NCBI GenBank assembly: GCA_010279815.1
Contig: QEOQ01000180.1
Location: 1,585,214-1,649,213 of the forward strand
Direction: 5' to 3'
Origin: Brachionus plicatilis
Taxonomy: Eukaryota > Rotifera > Eurotatoria > Ploima > Brachionidae
Length of the DNA: 64,000 nucleotides
The notes under the pieces are model-generated. The model was not told the DNA's origin and did no database searches. It was given only the letters and a program-made list of their open reading frames with translations. A program made the translations under genes and the position numbers. Positions 14,201 to 26,700 of the stretch are shown piece after piece. The first letter of the stretch is position 1. Every line of letters begins with the position of its first letter.

Positions 14201-15319
14201 AAAATAAAATTAATCAAGAATGAATGAAACTGTTTTAAAAAAAGACTTTTCTTTATTGCCGATAAATTTTTCCGAATTCCTCACATTGTTATTCATACTC
14301 ATGATTTTCGATTAAAATAACATATTTTTTTTATTTATTTTATCGGATTTGTGATCATATCGGACAGTTATGTAAGGTATACAAGACGATGAGAGCTTAA
14401 AATTTACGGACAAACGAACAACTGTGAATAAACATAAATATTTATAAAGAATACAAAATTAATAATGGATTACAAGAGTACATGATCAAATGAAAAAAAG
14501 TAATCAAATTGGCTCGAAGGTATTTTTTGTATCAAAGCAAATCGATCTATTGAATAACAGCTTGGTCGGTGTAAAAAAAAAGTGAAGAAAAACAATCTTG
14601 GCATTAGCGCCAACAACTTGCTCGAATAAATAGTTTTATTTCCTCGAGTGAATGTTTGTTTATGACTAGAAAGCCTTTAAGTACAATCGAAGTAACAAAT
14701 ATTTTTTTAATCACTCGAATCATTATTAAGCAATTTTAATTAAATCGTCTCCTCAGGGCATTCTGACCAAAAATCGCCGAAATAGGTCATAATCTCATGG
14801 TATGTAATTACAGTTCTAAAGTTAAAAACTGTGTCCATTCATTAAAATTTTATCACTTCAAAGAATGTGAGTCAAGCTAGGAAGCATTGGTTTTGGCTCA
14901 TAGAGCAAACATTTTTAGAAAAAGTATGCAGCTACAAACATTGTAGAAATGAAGGAATTTTAAAATGTTTACTGATTATGTGACAAACAGAATTGGGCAT
15001 CGATTAGAAAAATATTTTTGTGGATTAAGTCACAAAAATTGGGCTTTGTTTTCTTTTAATTAATTAAATAATTCTGAAGGCAGTTTATTAAAAGCTTTCG
15101 ATGCTAAAAAGTCTTGTAGATTTTATTTTTTTTGAGGTATGATCCAGGAGCAATCAAATTGTGGTTGTAATTTATTTAAATATTAAATAAAAAAAAAGTG
15201 GCAAATTTTTTTTTTATTTTTAAAAAATAAAAAATCAATATACAGTAAATAATAAAATTTTTTAACAAAAAATAAAATAAAAAGTTTCGAAGAAGAAAGA
15301 AAGGGAATTCTCAATTTAA

Positions 15320-15415
15320 ATGAAATCAACTTGGAGAATTGGGCATTATTTGATGGAACAAATTGATGACAATGGAACTTTAGAAAAAGTCTACTCGACC
15401 GTAAAACTAATTTAA
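15320..15415 (+). CDS. possible 31-aa small ORF
   Basis: An ATG-initiated frame of 31 codons encodes a peptide starting MKSTWRIGHYLMEQIDDNGT. Composition is more protein-like than its surroundings, and ACC|GTAAAA near the end could be a donor, so it might also be a small first exon. No homologue recognised; chance is possible. Confidence 0.15.
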   Translation: MKSTWRIGHYLMEQIDDNGTLEKVYSTVKLI

Positions 15416-18400
15416 TACAGTTTTTCTGAATCTCTTGGGCATAAAATTATATTTATGTGCACAGGTGGGACGTCGAGTTAATCAAAATAAGAATAAAATT
15501 GTAATCACGAAGATTGGCTAAGCAAATTTGTAAACAAGTTAATCCACGGCTCTTAATTATAGAAAAAAACTCTCTAACTCTCATACAAAGATTCATCAAA
15601 TATCAAAATCTTATATAACAAATTATTTACATAAACTTTTTTTTTGTTTTTTTTGTTTTTTTTTTGTTGTAGTGCTAAGCATTTTATATCAAAGTTCGCA
15701 TTTATCATTGCCCAAAGAAACACTATTATTTCCTTTTTAAGAACAAGCTTATTCATTTGCGGTTAATTTTGAGCAAGTCAATGATACTTAGACAACAAAC
15801 TGGAACGCCACATTAAATTTATCAAGTGGTCGACTCATTTAGATTAACTTTTTTTTATAAATTTTTTTTAATTAATCAAAAAAGTCGATTTAATTTCCTT
15901 GTCGGCCTAAACTGACTTTAATTTAGATTTAAAACGTTTTTTTGGGGGACATCAAGATGAATATTTTAAAATAAATAAAAATTATTTTTCGGCCACAACT
16001 AGTCTTAAATTTAGTCTATAAAATATGGTTTTGATTTCATTCGAGCTCAAATTTTAACAAATCTAGTGAAAGACGTCAACGATTTCTTTCATCAGATAAC
16101 TAAGTCACGCATGATTATCAAAGAATTTTATTGAAGTAAATTTTGTCCTTAAAGATAAGATTAATTGCGAGCAGTTTAAACCATGAACAAGCTTTAGGAT
16201 TAATTGAATTAGATTTGGACAAAAAACATAATCGCTTGGATCTACTTTTTCGTGTCCATGAGTCTTGACCCAGAACGTTTATCATGCATTTTTCATTATT
16301 TTATTTTATTTTTAAAGAAAAATCATCTTCAACTTTTTCTTACAACTAAACAAAGACAGAGTGTAAATAATTCCACATTTTTTCATTTTTTCTGATATTT
16401 TTTATGCAATATTTAAGAAGAATTTCTATTTTTATTAATTTTTTTTTGTGAAATATTGCAAAAAAATTATTTGAAAATATAAAAATGTGAAAATGAAAAA
16501 ATTTAAAATTATTGACATACTTTTTTATCTAAAGAGTAAATTTAATTGTTATTTTGGATTTTTTTTTGTTGAAAAAAATAGCAATTGAAAAATTTAAATT
16601 TAATTTTTTTTTATAAAATCTATGAATGGTTAGCTTGAATGTAGAGAGTTTCACTGTTTTCATTTTTATTTATTTGAGCATTTTTTTACAACTTCAATTT
16701 TTCAACTAGGTGGTCCAAGTAGATTTTCACAATTTCAAAAATTATATCAAATTTAATTTTTTCAAAAATTCTTTTCTAAATTATTGTTAAGTTTAAAACA
16801 AAAAAACAAAATTAAAAAAATTGTTAATGAATAAAATTTTGTCAAATATTAAGTCGAAAAGTCGATTTAAATATTTGAGTGAAGAGTTTGTGTTGTTTTT
16901 TTTTTGTTTTCTTGGAGCATGCTTGCATCAGATTTGATTCTATGTTATTTTCAGATTAAGCTATAATTAAGCGAATATTCAGTACAACTATGTGAATATT
17001 TACTTAGCCTTGTAATGCGATATGAAAAAAATATGATTCCTTATTGACTTAAGAAATTTGCATAGAATGGAAACTGTTTAAGAACAAAGTATTAAACAAA
17101 AAAAAAGGAAAAAAGAGTTCAGAATCTTTTTAAATTCTCAAACGAATTCAACTGAAGCTAATTTTTCAATTTAATTTTTTTAATCAATTTAATGTCTATG
17201 TATTTTAGATTAGACTAAAATAAAATGATATTTTTAGTACTAGTTAAGCTCAAGTTTCTAATTACCCAAACTTTATGCCCCTATTCATCTTTTATTTGCT
17301 TGCTTATTAAAAAACACGAGTCTTTTTGTTTCTAAAAGTTTTCTAGTCTTTCATTAAAAATTTCTAATTAATCTTGAATCATTTAAATGACATTTATTTA
17401 ATTCTGTCATTTTGAGAGCGTCGAGATTTGGCCCAACAACAATGTCGGTCCATCAAAATCGCCCAGCAAGGTGTATTAGGCCAATATTTAGCCATTAGGA
17501 AGCTAATTGAGCACGAAATTGACCACTACCACACCCTAAGTAGCCAACAAAACCACATATAACTCAAGGAATATTTAATTAGAAATAGTATTTTTGTTTC
17601 CAAATAAATATTTATTAATATTAAGACTAATTTTTTGTTTGTACACGATCAAATGGAGTAATACAAATTTACTTTCGAATGCTTTTAAATGTTCTTGTTT
17701 GTTATCTTTATTTTCCTCTTACTTTTATGTGCTTCCTTGTCGAATTTAAAATTGCTTTTTAAAAAAAAAGGTCACTCTATTTATCATTCTTAAAGATTTG
17801 TCATTTTACATCTTAATTACTGGCAAACATTAGCTCAAAACAAAATCAAAATTGTCCTTTATTTTTGTCTATCCGATTCAATTTTTGTCAATCGTGCTAA
17901 ATTCTCTTAATCAACCAACTCCTAATGCATCAGACAAACAAGGACCCTCATCAATCAATGTCAACTGGTCATAAAACATTTAAATTGTCATTTAGAAGCT
18001 AAAATTTTCTTTTCTTTTTTGATTAATACTTTTTTTTGCGATAATTTTTGCAAGGAAATGATTTTTGTCTAAATTTTTACCACATGTCCAATTTGTTCAA
18101 ATAAGAAGCAAAATAATTTTTAAAATTTTATTCCAAAATTTAAATTCTAGTCACGCACTCTCCGATAGCATTTATCTATTCATAAAATTTTATGACTTTT
18201 TACAAGCCTCATAAACAGTCTAGTTTCCGCGAAAATCCTCCAAAAAAAAACATATTTTAAACATTGAACTTTGTTACCGATAATTTAGCCCTATTATCAG
18301 ATCTATCTAGCATTAACATGATAATAACCAAATTTAATCATTTATTAATTTGATTTTGCCTCTTTAATAATGATAAATGTAGCTCATTTTTATCTGCATG

Positions 18401-19347
18401 AAAGCTCCATGTATCTCATCGATTCTAGTCTGGCTTAGTGTAAACAACACCGTATCCAACAGCTATTTTGCTCATTATTTCAACTCGATTTAAAAAATTA
18501 TAATAACATTTTGCCATATTAACATACTCATCAATACTCTACCATGGGCTATTTATTCGACTAAGAGATAAGAGTTTGCGTGCGAAAATATAAATAAGAT
18601 CAATTTGAATTAATATGATGAGCAGATGTAGCCCGGGACCTTATTGTTTTCTTTTTTTTAAATTAAAATATGAATCAATTTAGATTTGGAGAATATTAAT
18701 TTTAACAAGATAGGACTTTAGTCTGAGAAAATTGAGCTTGATAAGAATTGAAAGCAGAATATTGTGTCCGGAAAACCTAGTCCGAGCTCTCTTTTTCTCT
18801 CTCGAATAAGCTCTAGAACAAATTAGGTCTTACGCAAAATTCTCAAACTTGTTGAAAACCTGAGAGTGCATTTTAAATATTTTTATAAGAATTTGCTTGG
18901 GCCTTAAAAGTAATTTGTTGAAATTTAATTTAGCACTTGTGAGGCGAGAGTTTTTTTTCAATTTTTTTTATTTTAGAAAAGTAAAGAACAAAACGGGTCG
19001 CGTTTAACAGACCTATAAATTACAAATTCCTAATCTTAAACAATTCCTAGTCTAGCAAGTGTGTAGGCTCTATATGAAAAATAAATAGCTCTATTTGTGT
19101 TTTTAAGACATCTTTTCAAGCAAATGTAATTTTCATTTTTTTTTCCATTTACTTTAATTCGTTCATAAAACAAAATTTATTTTCTTACTTTAATTTTTTT
19201 ATTTGATTTGTGTTCATATTTATCTAAAGAAAAAGAGTAATAATAGCTGTACTAGTAAATAAAACATAAATATTATGTTCCTAAGCCGTGGTCAGTCAGC
19301 AGCTATAATTGAGCCCATAAATAATCATTTGATATTTTCTATTTGCT

Positions 19348-19809
19348 TTAACAACTCGAGATTAGTTTTTGTGGCGAGAATTTTTTCGAATAGATTTTAT
19401 CTAATTTTTCGTCACATACGAATAAAGCTGTCAAGTGATAAAGTCTCACAAATATTTTGTTCAAAAATAGAGTTTTTTCGATATTTTTATCTAAATATAA
19501 AAATTGGCATCCATAAAATCTTGACGAAAATCTAATCAGATAAATGTGTTGTAATATTTTAATTAATGGTTTTAGGGTTTCGACAAACTTAAAGATATAA
19601 ATCTGACGCTTTAAAAAAAAATAAAAACTCATTAATCTATAGACTAGATTGAACTTTGGAGCAAAGTTTTCGAAATGATTAGCTAGCGAATTTAAAAGAG
19701 AGAGAAAAAGAAAAGTATTTTTTATTAAGCCAAACAAACAAAGCCTTGATCTTGCTAAATTGTGGTTGATACTCAGCAGATAAATGGGCTGTCTGATCAA
19801 AAAAAACAA
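19348..19809 (-). other. long unassigned open frame (153 codons, no ATG at start)
   Basis: A stop-free stretch of 153 codons is unusual in DNA this AT-rich, where I estimate roughly one codon in eleven to be a stop. The frame opens without an ATG; the first ATG leaves about 95 codons. The product is Phe/Leu/Ile/Lys-rich, with no motif I recognise. An 86-codon frame overlaps on the other strand. It may be chance or a relic of a mobile element. Confidence 0.15.
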
Positions 19810-20736
19810 TTTCGGGTACTCAAATCATTCAAATTTTTGTTTATCTTTATCATCAATCATTAGTGATATTTTAATCTAAACTAAATAATAAATCTACAGG
19901 ATTTTTAATATTATTTTAATAAAATTAATAAATTTTTTAAATTTGAATTGTATTTTATTTAGAATTAGCTAGGTCAGTTTATTCTAATGAATTTAATTAA
20001 AATTTGTTTAATTTTGAAATTTAGCCGACATTTTTTTGGACTTTAAAAAAAAAGAATAATTTGCATTAAACAAATTTTAACTTGGTGTTGTAATATGCGG
20101 ATACTAACCATCTTGGTTTCTCAAGTAGCCCACACTTAACCAAAACCGGATTTTGTCAACAAAATTTAAATGCTAAAATCAAATTAAACACAAATGACTG
20201 GTACTTAAAGCAGTCAGACTCTAACTTAAGCGATATTTTACTTTAAAGTTAGCCTAGAGTTTATGTACGCATTATAAATAAGGTTTTTTAGATAAAAAAT
20301 AATGGAAGAAACCAACAAATTTTATCAACAAACTTAGATTGCATGAAAAGTAATGGATTTCTTTTGTTGCCATTGGTTTACAAGTGTTTTAGATTTGTAA
20401 AATAAGATTTCGAAGCAAAAATTTTGCATAACTCTGTATTAGTGTTATTTAAACGAAGCCCCCTAATCCAATTTAAATAAGCTCAAACAAACTACCTTGG
20501 CAAATTTTGAGCTTCAAAAGCCATGACACAAATAGAGATTAACGTTAAGTTTATTATTTAATATATATTTCTTTTTCAAAATTTTAAAATAAATTAAAAA
20601 TTTTTAATCAACAACAAAAAAATAAAAATTTAGATGAAAAACTCTGTTCTAGAGAGATAACTTTTACCTTTGGAAGAATGAGATTAGCACTGGCAAAGTT
20701 TTTCTAAAAAATACTCAGCAAAAATAAAAAATAAAA

Positions 20737-23700
20737 ATGACATTTCTTCTATTCTTTCATTTAATTACTTTACTGAGTCAACTTGGACATGGAATGAGTG
20801 CCGAGACCAGCTCTATCCAAGACATAATAGACCTAAAAACGCGCATCAATAAACTGACCATAAACCCGTCGAGCCAAAAAATTGACCTGTACATAGCCAG
20901 CACCAATCATTTGTACAAAATAACAGACACAAACGGTGATCGAAATTCCCTCAAGGTAGACATTGACTTGACCACAGGCCCCAAGGCACAGAAGCAACAA
21001 TGCGCCTACATCACCGAATACTCATCGTCCATCACCACGCAGTGCATCAAATACATTTGTGACGACGACTCGCATCCCATTTCCAAGAAGAAAAAATACC
21101 AAAATCTCATCGACAACCAAAACCGCCTTTTGCTTATTGACCACAAAAATCAGCACTTGGTCGAATGCGGAACTGTCGACTATGGCGGTTGTCGCCTAAG
21201 ACAGCTGAACACTTTGGAGATCATAGGCTGCAATTATTCGGCGCCGGTGATACCTTTCAACTCGGCTGCCGGCGTTGTGATCAGCTCCTCGATGCCCAGC
21301 TCCACTCATCGAATTGACGACAGCTCTCTGTACCTAATGGTCTCCAATGAGTATGATCCGGTGGAGCGCGTGGCCAGAAGCGATTTTCCAATTTTCAGCA
21401 CTCGCTATTTGGCCACCACACACACCAGCACCCATTCGGAGTCAAGTCGGCCTGTCGTTCAGTCACGGCAGCCTCTGTTCCAATCAAAGTATCCGATCGA
21501 ATCAATGAACTATGACGAGAGCATATTCGATGCTGATTTTCACATGAAAATTGTCTATAGCTTCAAACACAATGGCTTCATTTACTTTTTGTTCACAATA
21601 ACTAACAAAATTTTGTCCGAATCTTGTAATCGGATTGATGCGGACAAATTGCCAAACAAAAAAATACCAAAAATTGTCACTCGAATGCTGAGAATTTGCG
21701 ATTCCAAAATGTTCAAAAATTATCAACCAGATAGCCTAAATTCGCTGAGCAGCATACTGTCCAGCTCGGCCACTTTGACCGAAACCACCATTGATTGCGA
21801 TGACCACGGCTTCAAATTTCACCTGCTTCAATCGGCTCGCTTTCACGAGCTCACAAACAAAACAGTAGACAACTCGATGCTTTTTTTGACCTTTAACAAT
21901 TCAAATGAGTCCAGAATTTGCCAAATAAAGATAAAACAAATCGATGAGCACTATGAAAAAATGCTCAAAAATTGCCTCAAAGGCGACAATACCTATGCCG
22001 AGCTGGTCAGTCCATACTCGAATAAAAACACGTGGAAAACGCCTTGTCGATGTTCGGTCATCAACGAATTTCCATATCAGACCTCGCGCGAATACAACCC
22101 ATCACTCTTTTGCCAAAATGATTTTTTCAATTACATGAATAGCAGAAAAACTTTGAGCACTCAATCGATCCGGCTTGATGCCGACATGGAGCCAGTGACG
22201 GCCATAGCGAGCCTTAACACTGACCACACAGACAGAATAATTCTAATTGTGTCTTCAGTGGACGCCAAAATTGGCATGCTCGTCCATTCTTTGGAAAAAA
22301 ACACGGCCTCAATCTACGAACAGATAAATTTGCTCAAATCTGCACACTTTTACCACAGGCCAACTTTGTCCAAGTCGGCTGTGTTCGAGATTAATCTAGA
22401 CTTGGTCTCAGTTGATGCCGGCGATGTCTCCAAGCGCCTTTTGTACGCCACCTATGACAAGTATTTGTTCAAGATAGACCTTCAAAATTGTCAACAATAC
22501 CAAAATTGTGACACATGCAGATCAGTTAATCCATTTTGCGGATGGTGTGTGTACACCCAAAAGTGTACATTGAAAAAAAGTTGCCAAATTGAGACCAATT
22601 CGTATTGGATTCAGAAGAGCTCGGAGCACTCTCAGCGCTGTCCGAGCGTAGACTCGGTTAGTCCGGGCTCGTTTTTTAGCCCTGTTATTGACCACTCTAG
22701 AACAGATGAGTACAAGTTTTTGCTCAACTACGAGCTAAAAAACGATGTGGAATATGTGTGTTCTCTTTTGGGCGAGAGGGCACTGGCTACTCTCGGCTCG
22801 GACCCAAACGAGCTCAAGTGCAACCTAAGTGATATCAAAAAAAAGCTCGGCCTCGACTATGTCAAGTCCAAGTTTGTTAATTTGAGTGTAGAAATTAGAA
22901 CAGACAAGGCCTTGTTGGCCAAAAGTAACTTGATTGCTTTTAATTGCTCCTATTTTGCTGATTGTAGCCAATGTTTGGACAAAAAATTGTCCGGTGGTTG
23001 TTCGTGGTGCGCCAAAAACGCCAAATGTGTATTCAGCAATCAGGCTAGAAGTGCGTGTCCCAATGAAGTCAATATTTACCGCCTGCTCAATGACAATCCA
23101 TTGCCAAGCGATATTTGCACCACATTCTCCACTCAAGGCCAACTAAAATCCAAAATAGAAATTCCATACTCGGCTGACTCCAATCTGAACGACTACAACA
23201 AATTTTACATCAACAACCCCTATCCCGAGTATCAAACAAGCTTCAAATGCCTTTTTACCAAAGACAAACACTTTACCAATTCTAAACAATTCAAATTTTC
23301 ATCCACCAATTTAAAGTGGACATCAAGTGATTCCGATCTTAAAAAATCCTTTTTCAATTGTCATTATTCGCCCAACAAAGACCAAAATATAATTGACTCC
23401 AATCTACCCATGCAAACAATCTACATGTCTATTTGGTGGAGCTCTGCGCCCAATCGGCTGAACAACTCCAGTGATTTGCTTTCCAATTGGCATCAGGTTA
23501 AATTCTACAAAAATTCTTCTCAACTCAGCCAAAATTGGGACTTTATTGCTATAAGCGTGGTCAACTGTGAAATAAAAGCGTCCAGTTGTGGAAAATGTAT
23601 GGACAAACAACTGGTCGATATTGGATGTGGCTGGTGCAAAAGTCTATCCAAATGTACCATGAAGAGTGACTGCGACAAGACTGGAGTGAACAAAAATTGG

Positions 23701-26700
23701 CTAAACACCACCAATTCAGAGAATTACTGTCAAAATCCCAAAATTTTCCACATGAGTCCCTCGTGCGGTCCAAAGATCGGTGCCGGAACAATAATCAGAA
23801 TATCAGGCGAAAATTTGGCCCATGATTCCAGTGAAATATCAGTCAAAATGAAGCCAATACAAACAGCCTATTCGAGTCAAAATGAAGATTTAGAATGCCA
23901 AACATTGCCAGACCTCTACCAGCCAGCATCTCAAGTTGTTTGCAAAACAACTTCCCTCTACACTTCTAGTTCTGAATTCAGTATGTATGTGATGACAAAT
24001 ATCAAGTCAATAAATAATAAACACTCTTCATTTAACAAATCTGATCAGTTTATATTTAATTACGTGATGCCTCACATTGAATCTATAGAGCCGTCCAGAG
24101 GCATAAAATCAGGCGGCACTCTGCTCAAAATAAAGGGAAAAAATCTCAAATGTGGCTCTGCAATCGGCATTAAATTTTTAGCTTTTGGCAAAAATTGTAC
24201 CATTGTGAACAACTATTCAGATAATGAGACAAATGATCTGGATGTTGTCTACTGCCGGACTCCATTTATTGACCACACCGATGCTAGTGGCACAACTAGC
24301 CAGATTGAATTCAAAATGGATGACTTTAGCCAAGTGTTGGACAGCTCAAAATTTGCATTCGAGTACGTGGATGATCCGAGTGTAGTGGCAATTGAGCCCG
24401 AACAAACAATTTTAAGCGGAGGCTTGACCATGAAGATAAAGGGCCGAGGTTTTGACTCGGTCCAGACCGTCAGCCTGGTGCTTTCAACTGTTCCAATTTT
24501 GAATTCAGGCCACAAATATGATGATGGTGAACAAAAAATGCTGAGCATATTTAAAAGTAGTTGTTTGATTTTAAATTCCACGATGATCGAGTGTGCCATA
24601 CCGGAGCTGAAGGATGATCGTCTCCTAGGTTCAAACCAAAACCCAGTAGATTATTCGTTTTACATACAATTTAATGAGTTGGCTAGCAAATTTTCTAATC
24701 AAAACAGGCAACAAATAAAAGTGTATCCGAATCCAGTGTTTGACACTGAGCAGATTTTTAGCGATAAGTCCCAAATTATTTTGATCAAAGGTGAAAATTT
24801 GCTCAGAGGTGTCCAGGAAGTTGATTATCAAGTAGTCATAGGTCTAAATAATGAGTGCAATATTACTTCGGTAACTATGAATATAATTGCCTGCATTCTG
24901 CCTGATTTGGACGCTTCGGACAAAAATGTGAACTCGGAAAATGAGTTTTTTTTTATTAGAAAAAAGCGCTCATTTTTTGCTGATCCTAGGTCAAAAGTAA
25001 AATCATATGAAGTCAAAGTAAAGATTGGTAAAAATTTTGCCAAACCAATTGGATTGATAAAATATGAAGTAAACTCGAATAGCCGATTTGATTTGATCGG
25101 AATGAGATACATCATATTTTCAGCTTGTTTGATAAGTATGTTGCTTTTTTTGACCATGATCGCATTTTTTGTTATCCTGAAGAGAAAGCAGAGCAAGCAA
25201 ATTCGGCAATTGAAGCGTATGCAGACCGAGTTTGAAAATCTTGAGATGAGAGTGGCCCGAGAGTGCAAGGAAGCTTTTACTGAACTTCAGATGGACATTG
25301 GAGAACTAGCCAGCACTTTAAATCAAACAGGTGCACCTTTCCACGACTTTCAAACCTATTGTATGAAGATTTTTTTCCCCAACGCTTCCGAGACAGATAA
25401 ATACTATATGACAACCATGATAGATCTAAGAGTAAGAAGGCATTTTATATTTTTTATTTTTTCATTTATTGTCAATGAAACCACAAAAATCCAATTGTTC
25501 ACAACTATAAATAAAAAATACTGTTCAGTTTTTTAATGGTTGTATTGGAGCAAAAATCTTCGTCATGTTATAAGATTTGTAAGCGAGGTTGAGAGGAGTT
25601 TCTGTGTTTTTTAATCGAATAATTCAAAATTAATCTATTGCTTAATAGTAGTTAATTAATTAAAAAAAGTGCGAATTTAATTTGATTAATTTTTTGAAAA
25701 ATTTTTATTAAAAAGCACACAATATTAAGGGTAATATAAATTAAAATGATATTAAAACTATTGAGTAAACTAAAAGAAACACTCTTGGAACAAACTCAAT
25801 AATTTCTTTCCACCTCTCAAAAAGTCAATTGCTTACCAAATATATTCTAGATACTATTCAGGAAAGATGTAAAAAACTTGCCAATTCCAAATGGTACCCT
25901 TTAAAGTTCTCTTTTAAAAAAAAGAAAAAGAATTAAATAATCCAAGGTTTATATCGGAACAACCTTGGAAGTACATCTAAAAGTCATTAGTGTGGTAAGC
26001 TTAACTAAAGAAAGAAAAAGCAAACAAGAAAGTTGAAGAAATATTCTAACATTAAAAAATATTAGCAAGTAATCAATATTAAATTCTCAAGTACTTTAGA
26101 AAGCTTATTATTTTAACTGATAAATAAAAAGAATTTAAGCAATTTAAAAAAAAATTGAAATTCAAATTGGCTAAACTTTTTTAAAAAGATGAAAAAAAAT
26201 TTTCAAAAGCAGACAACATTTCAATGCCATGCCAAAAAACTTCAAATGTTAAATGAAGTATCTTTAAAATATATTTTAAAATTTCTAAGCTGAAGAGGTA
26301 TTTATTTTATTAAAAGATTTCTTTGTGTATACTTTTTGAACTTTATACAGTTCATGCGGCTAAACATAACTTCAATGTAGTATCCTGGTTGAAAAAGCTT
26401 TAAAATTGGGAACTTTTGTATCCTCTATGGTCAATTTTAGAAAAAAAAAATTAAAATTTAAAAAGAATTATTTAAATAAAAGAAAACTTTAAATAATAAC
26501 ATACTAAGTACAGAAATACATGGGATTATATGGCATAGAGTCCATTTAGTTACTTTTTATTTTTACATTATAAAGGATTGAATTTTTTTTTAATTTTTGC
26601 CCATTCCAGTTTTTACTTTCCTCATTGACAATACTTTAATTTTTTTGGTTACTTAATTTTTTTTAAGTTGAACGCAGCCAATAAAGAAAATGTCAGAAAC

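Larger units (their letters stand above)
7116..20736. other. 13.6-kb gene-poor region upstream of plexin
   Basis: I find no convincing gene. Most of it is A/T runs. Less AT-biased islands occur at about 10,230-10,320, 13,130-13,230, 13,630-13,690, 14,340-14,700, 17,405-17,575 and 18,390-18,640. These are candidates for distal regulation or non-coding exons of the plexin gene, but I see no specific known site in them. Small doubtful reading frames are listed separately. Confidence 0.5.

Noticed and set aside
22825..25268. Several minus-strand frames of 66-146 codons over the plexin exon
   Set aside because: Antisense shadows of a conserved coding exon, with no motifs of their own.
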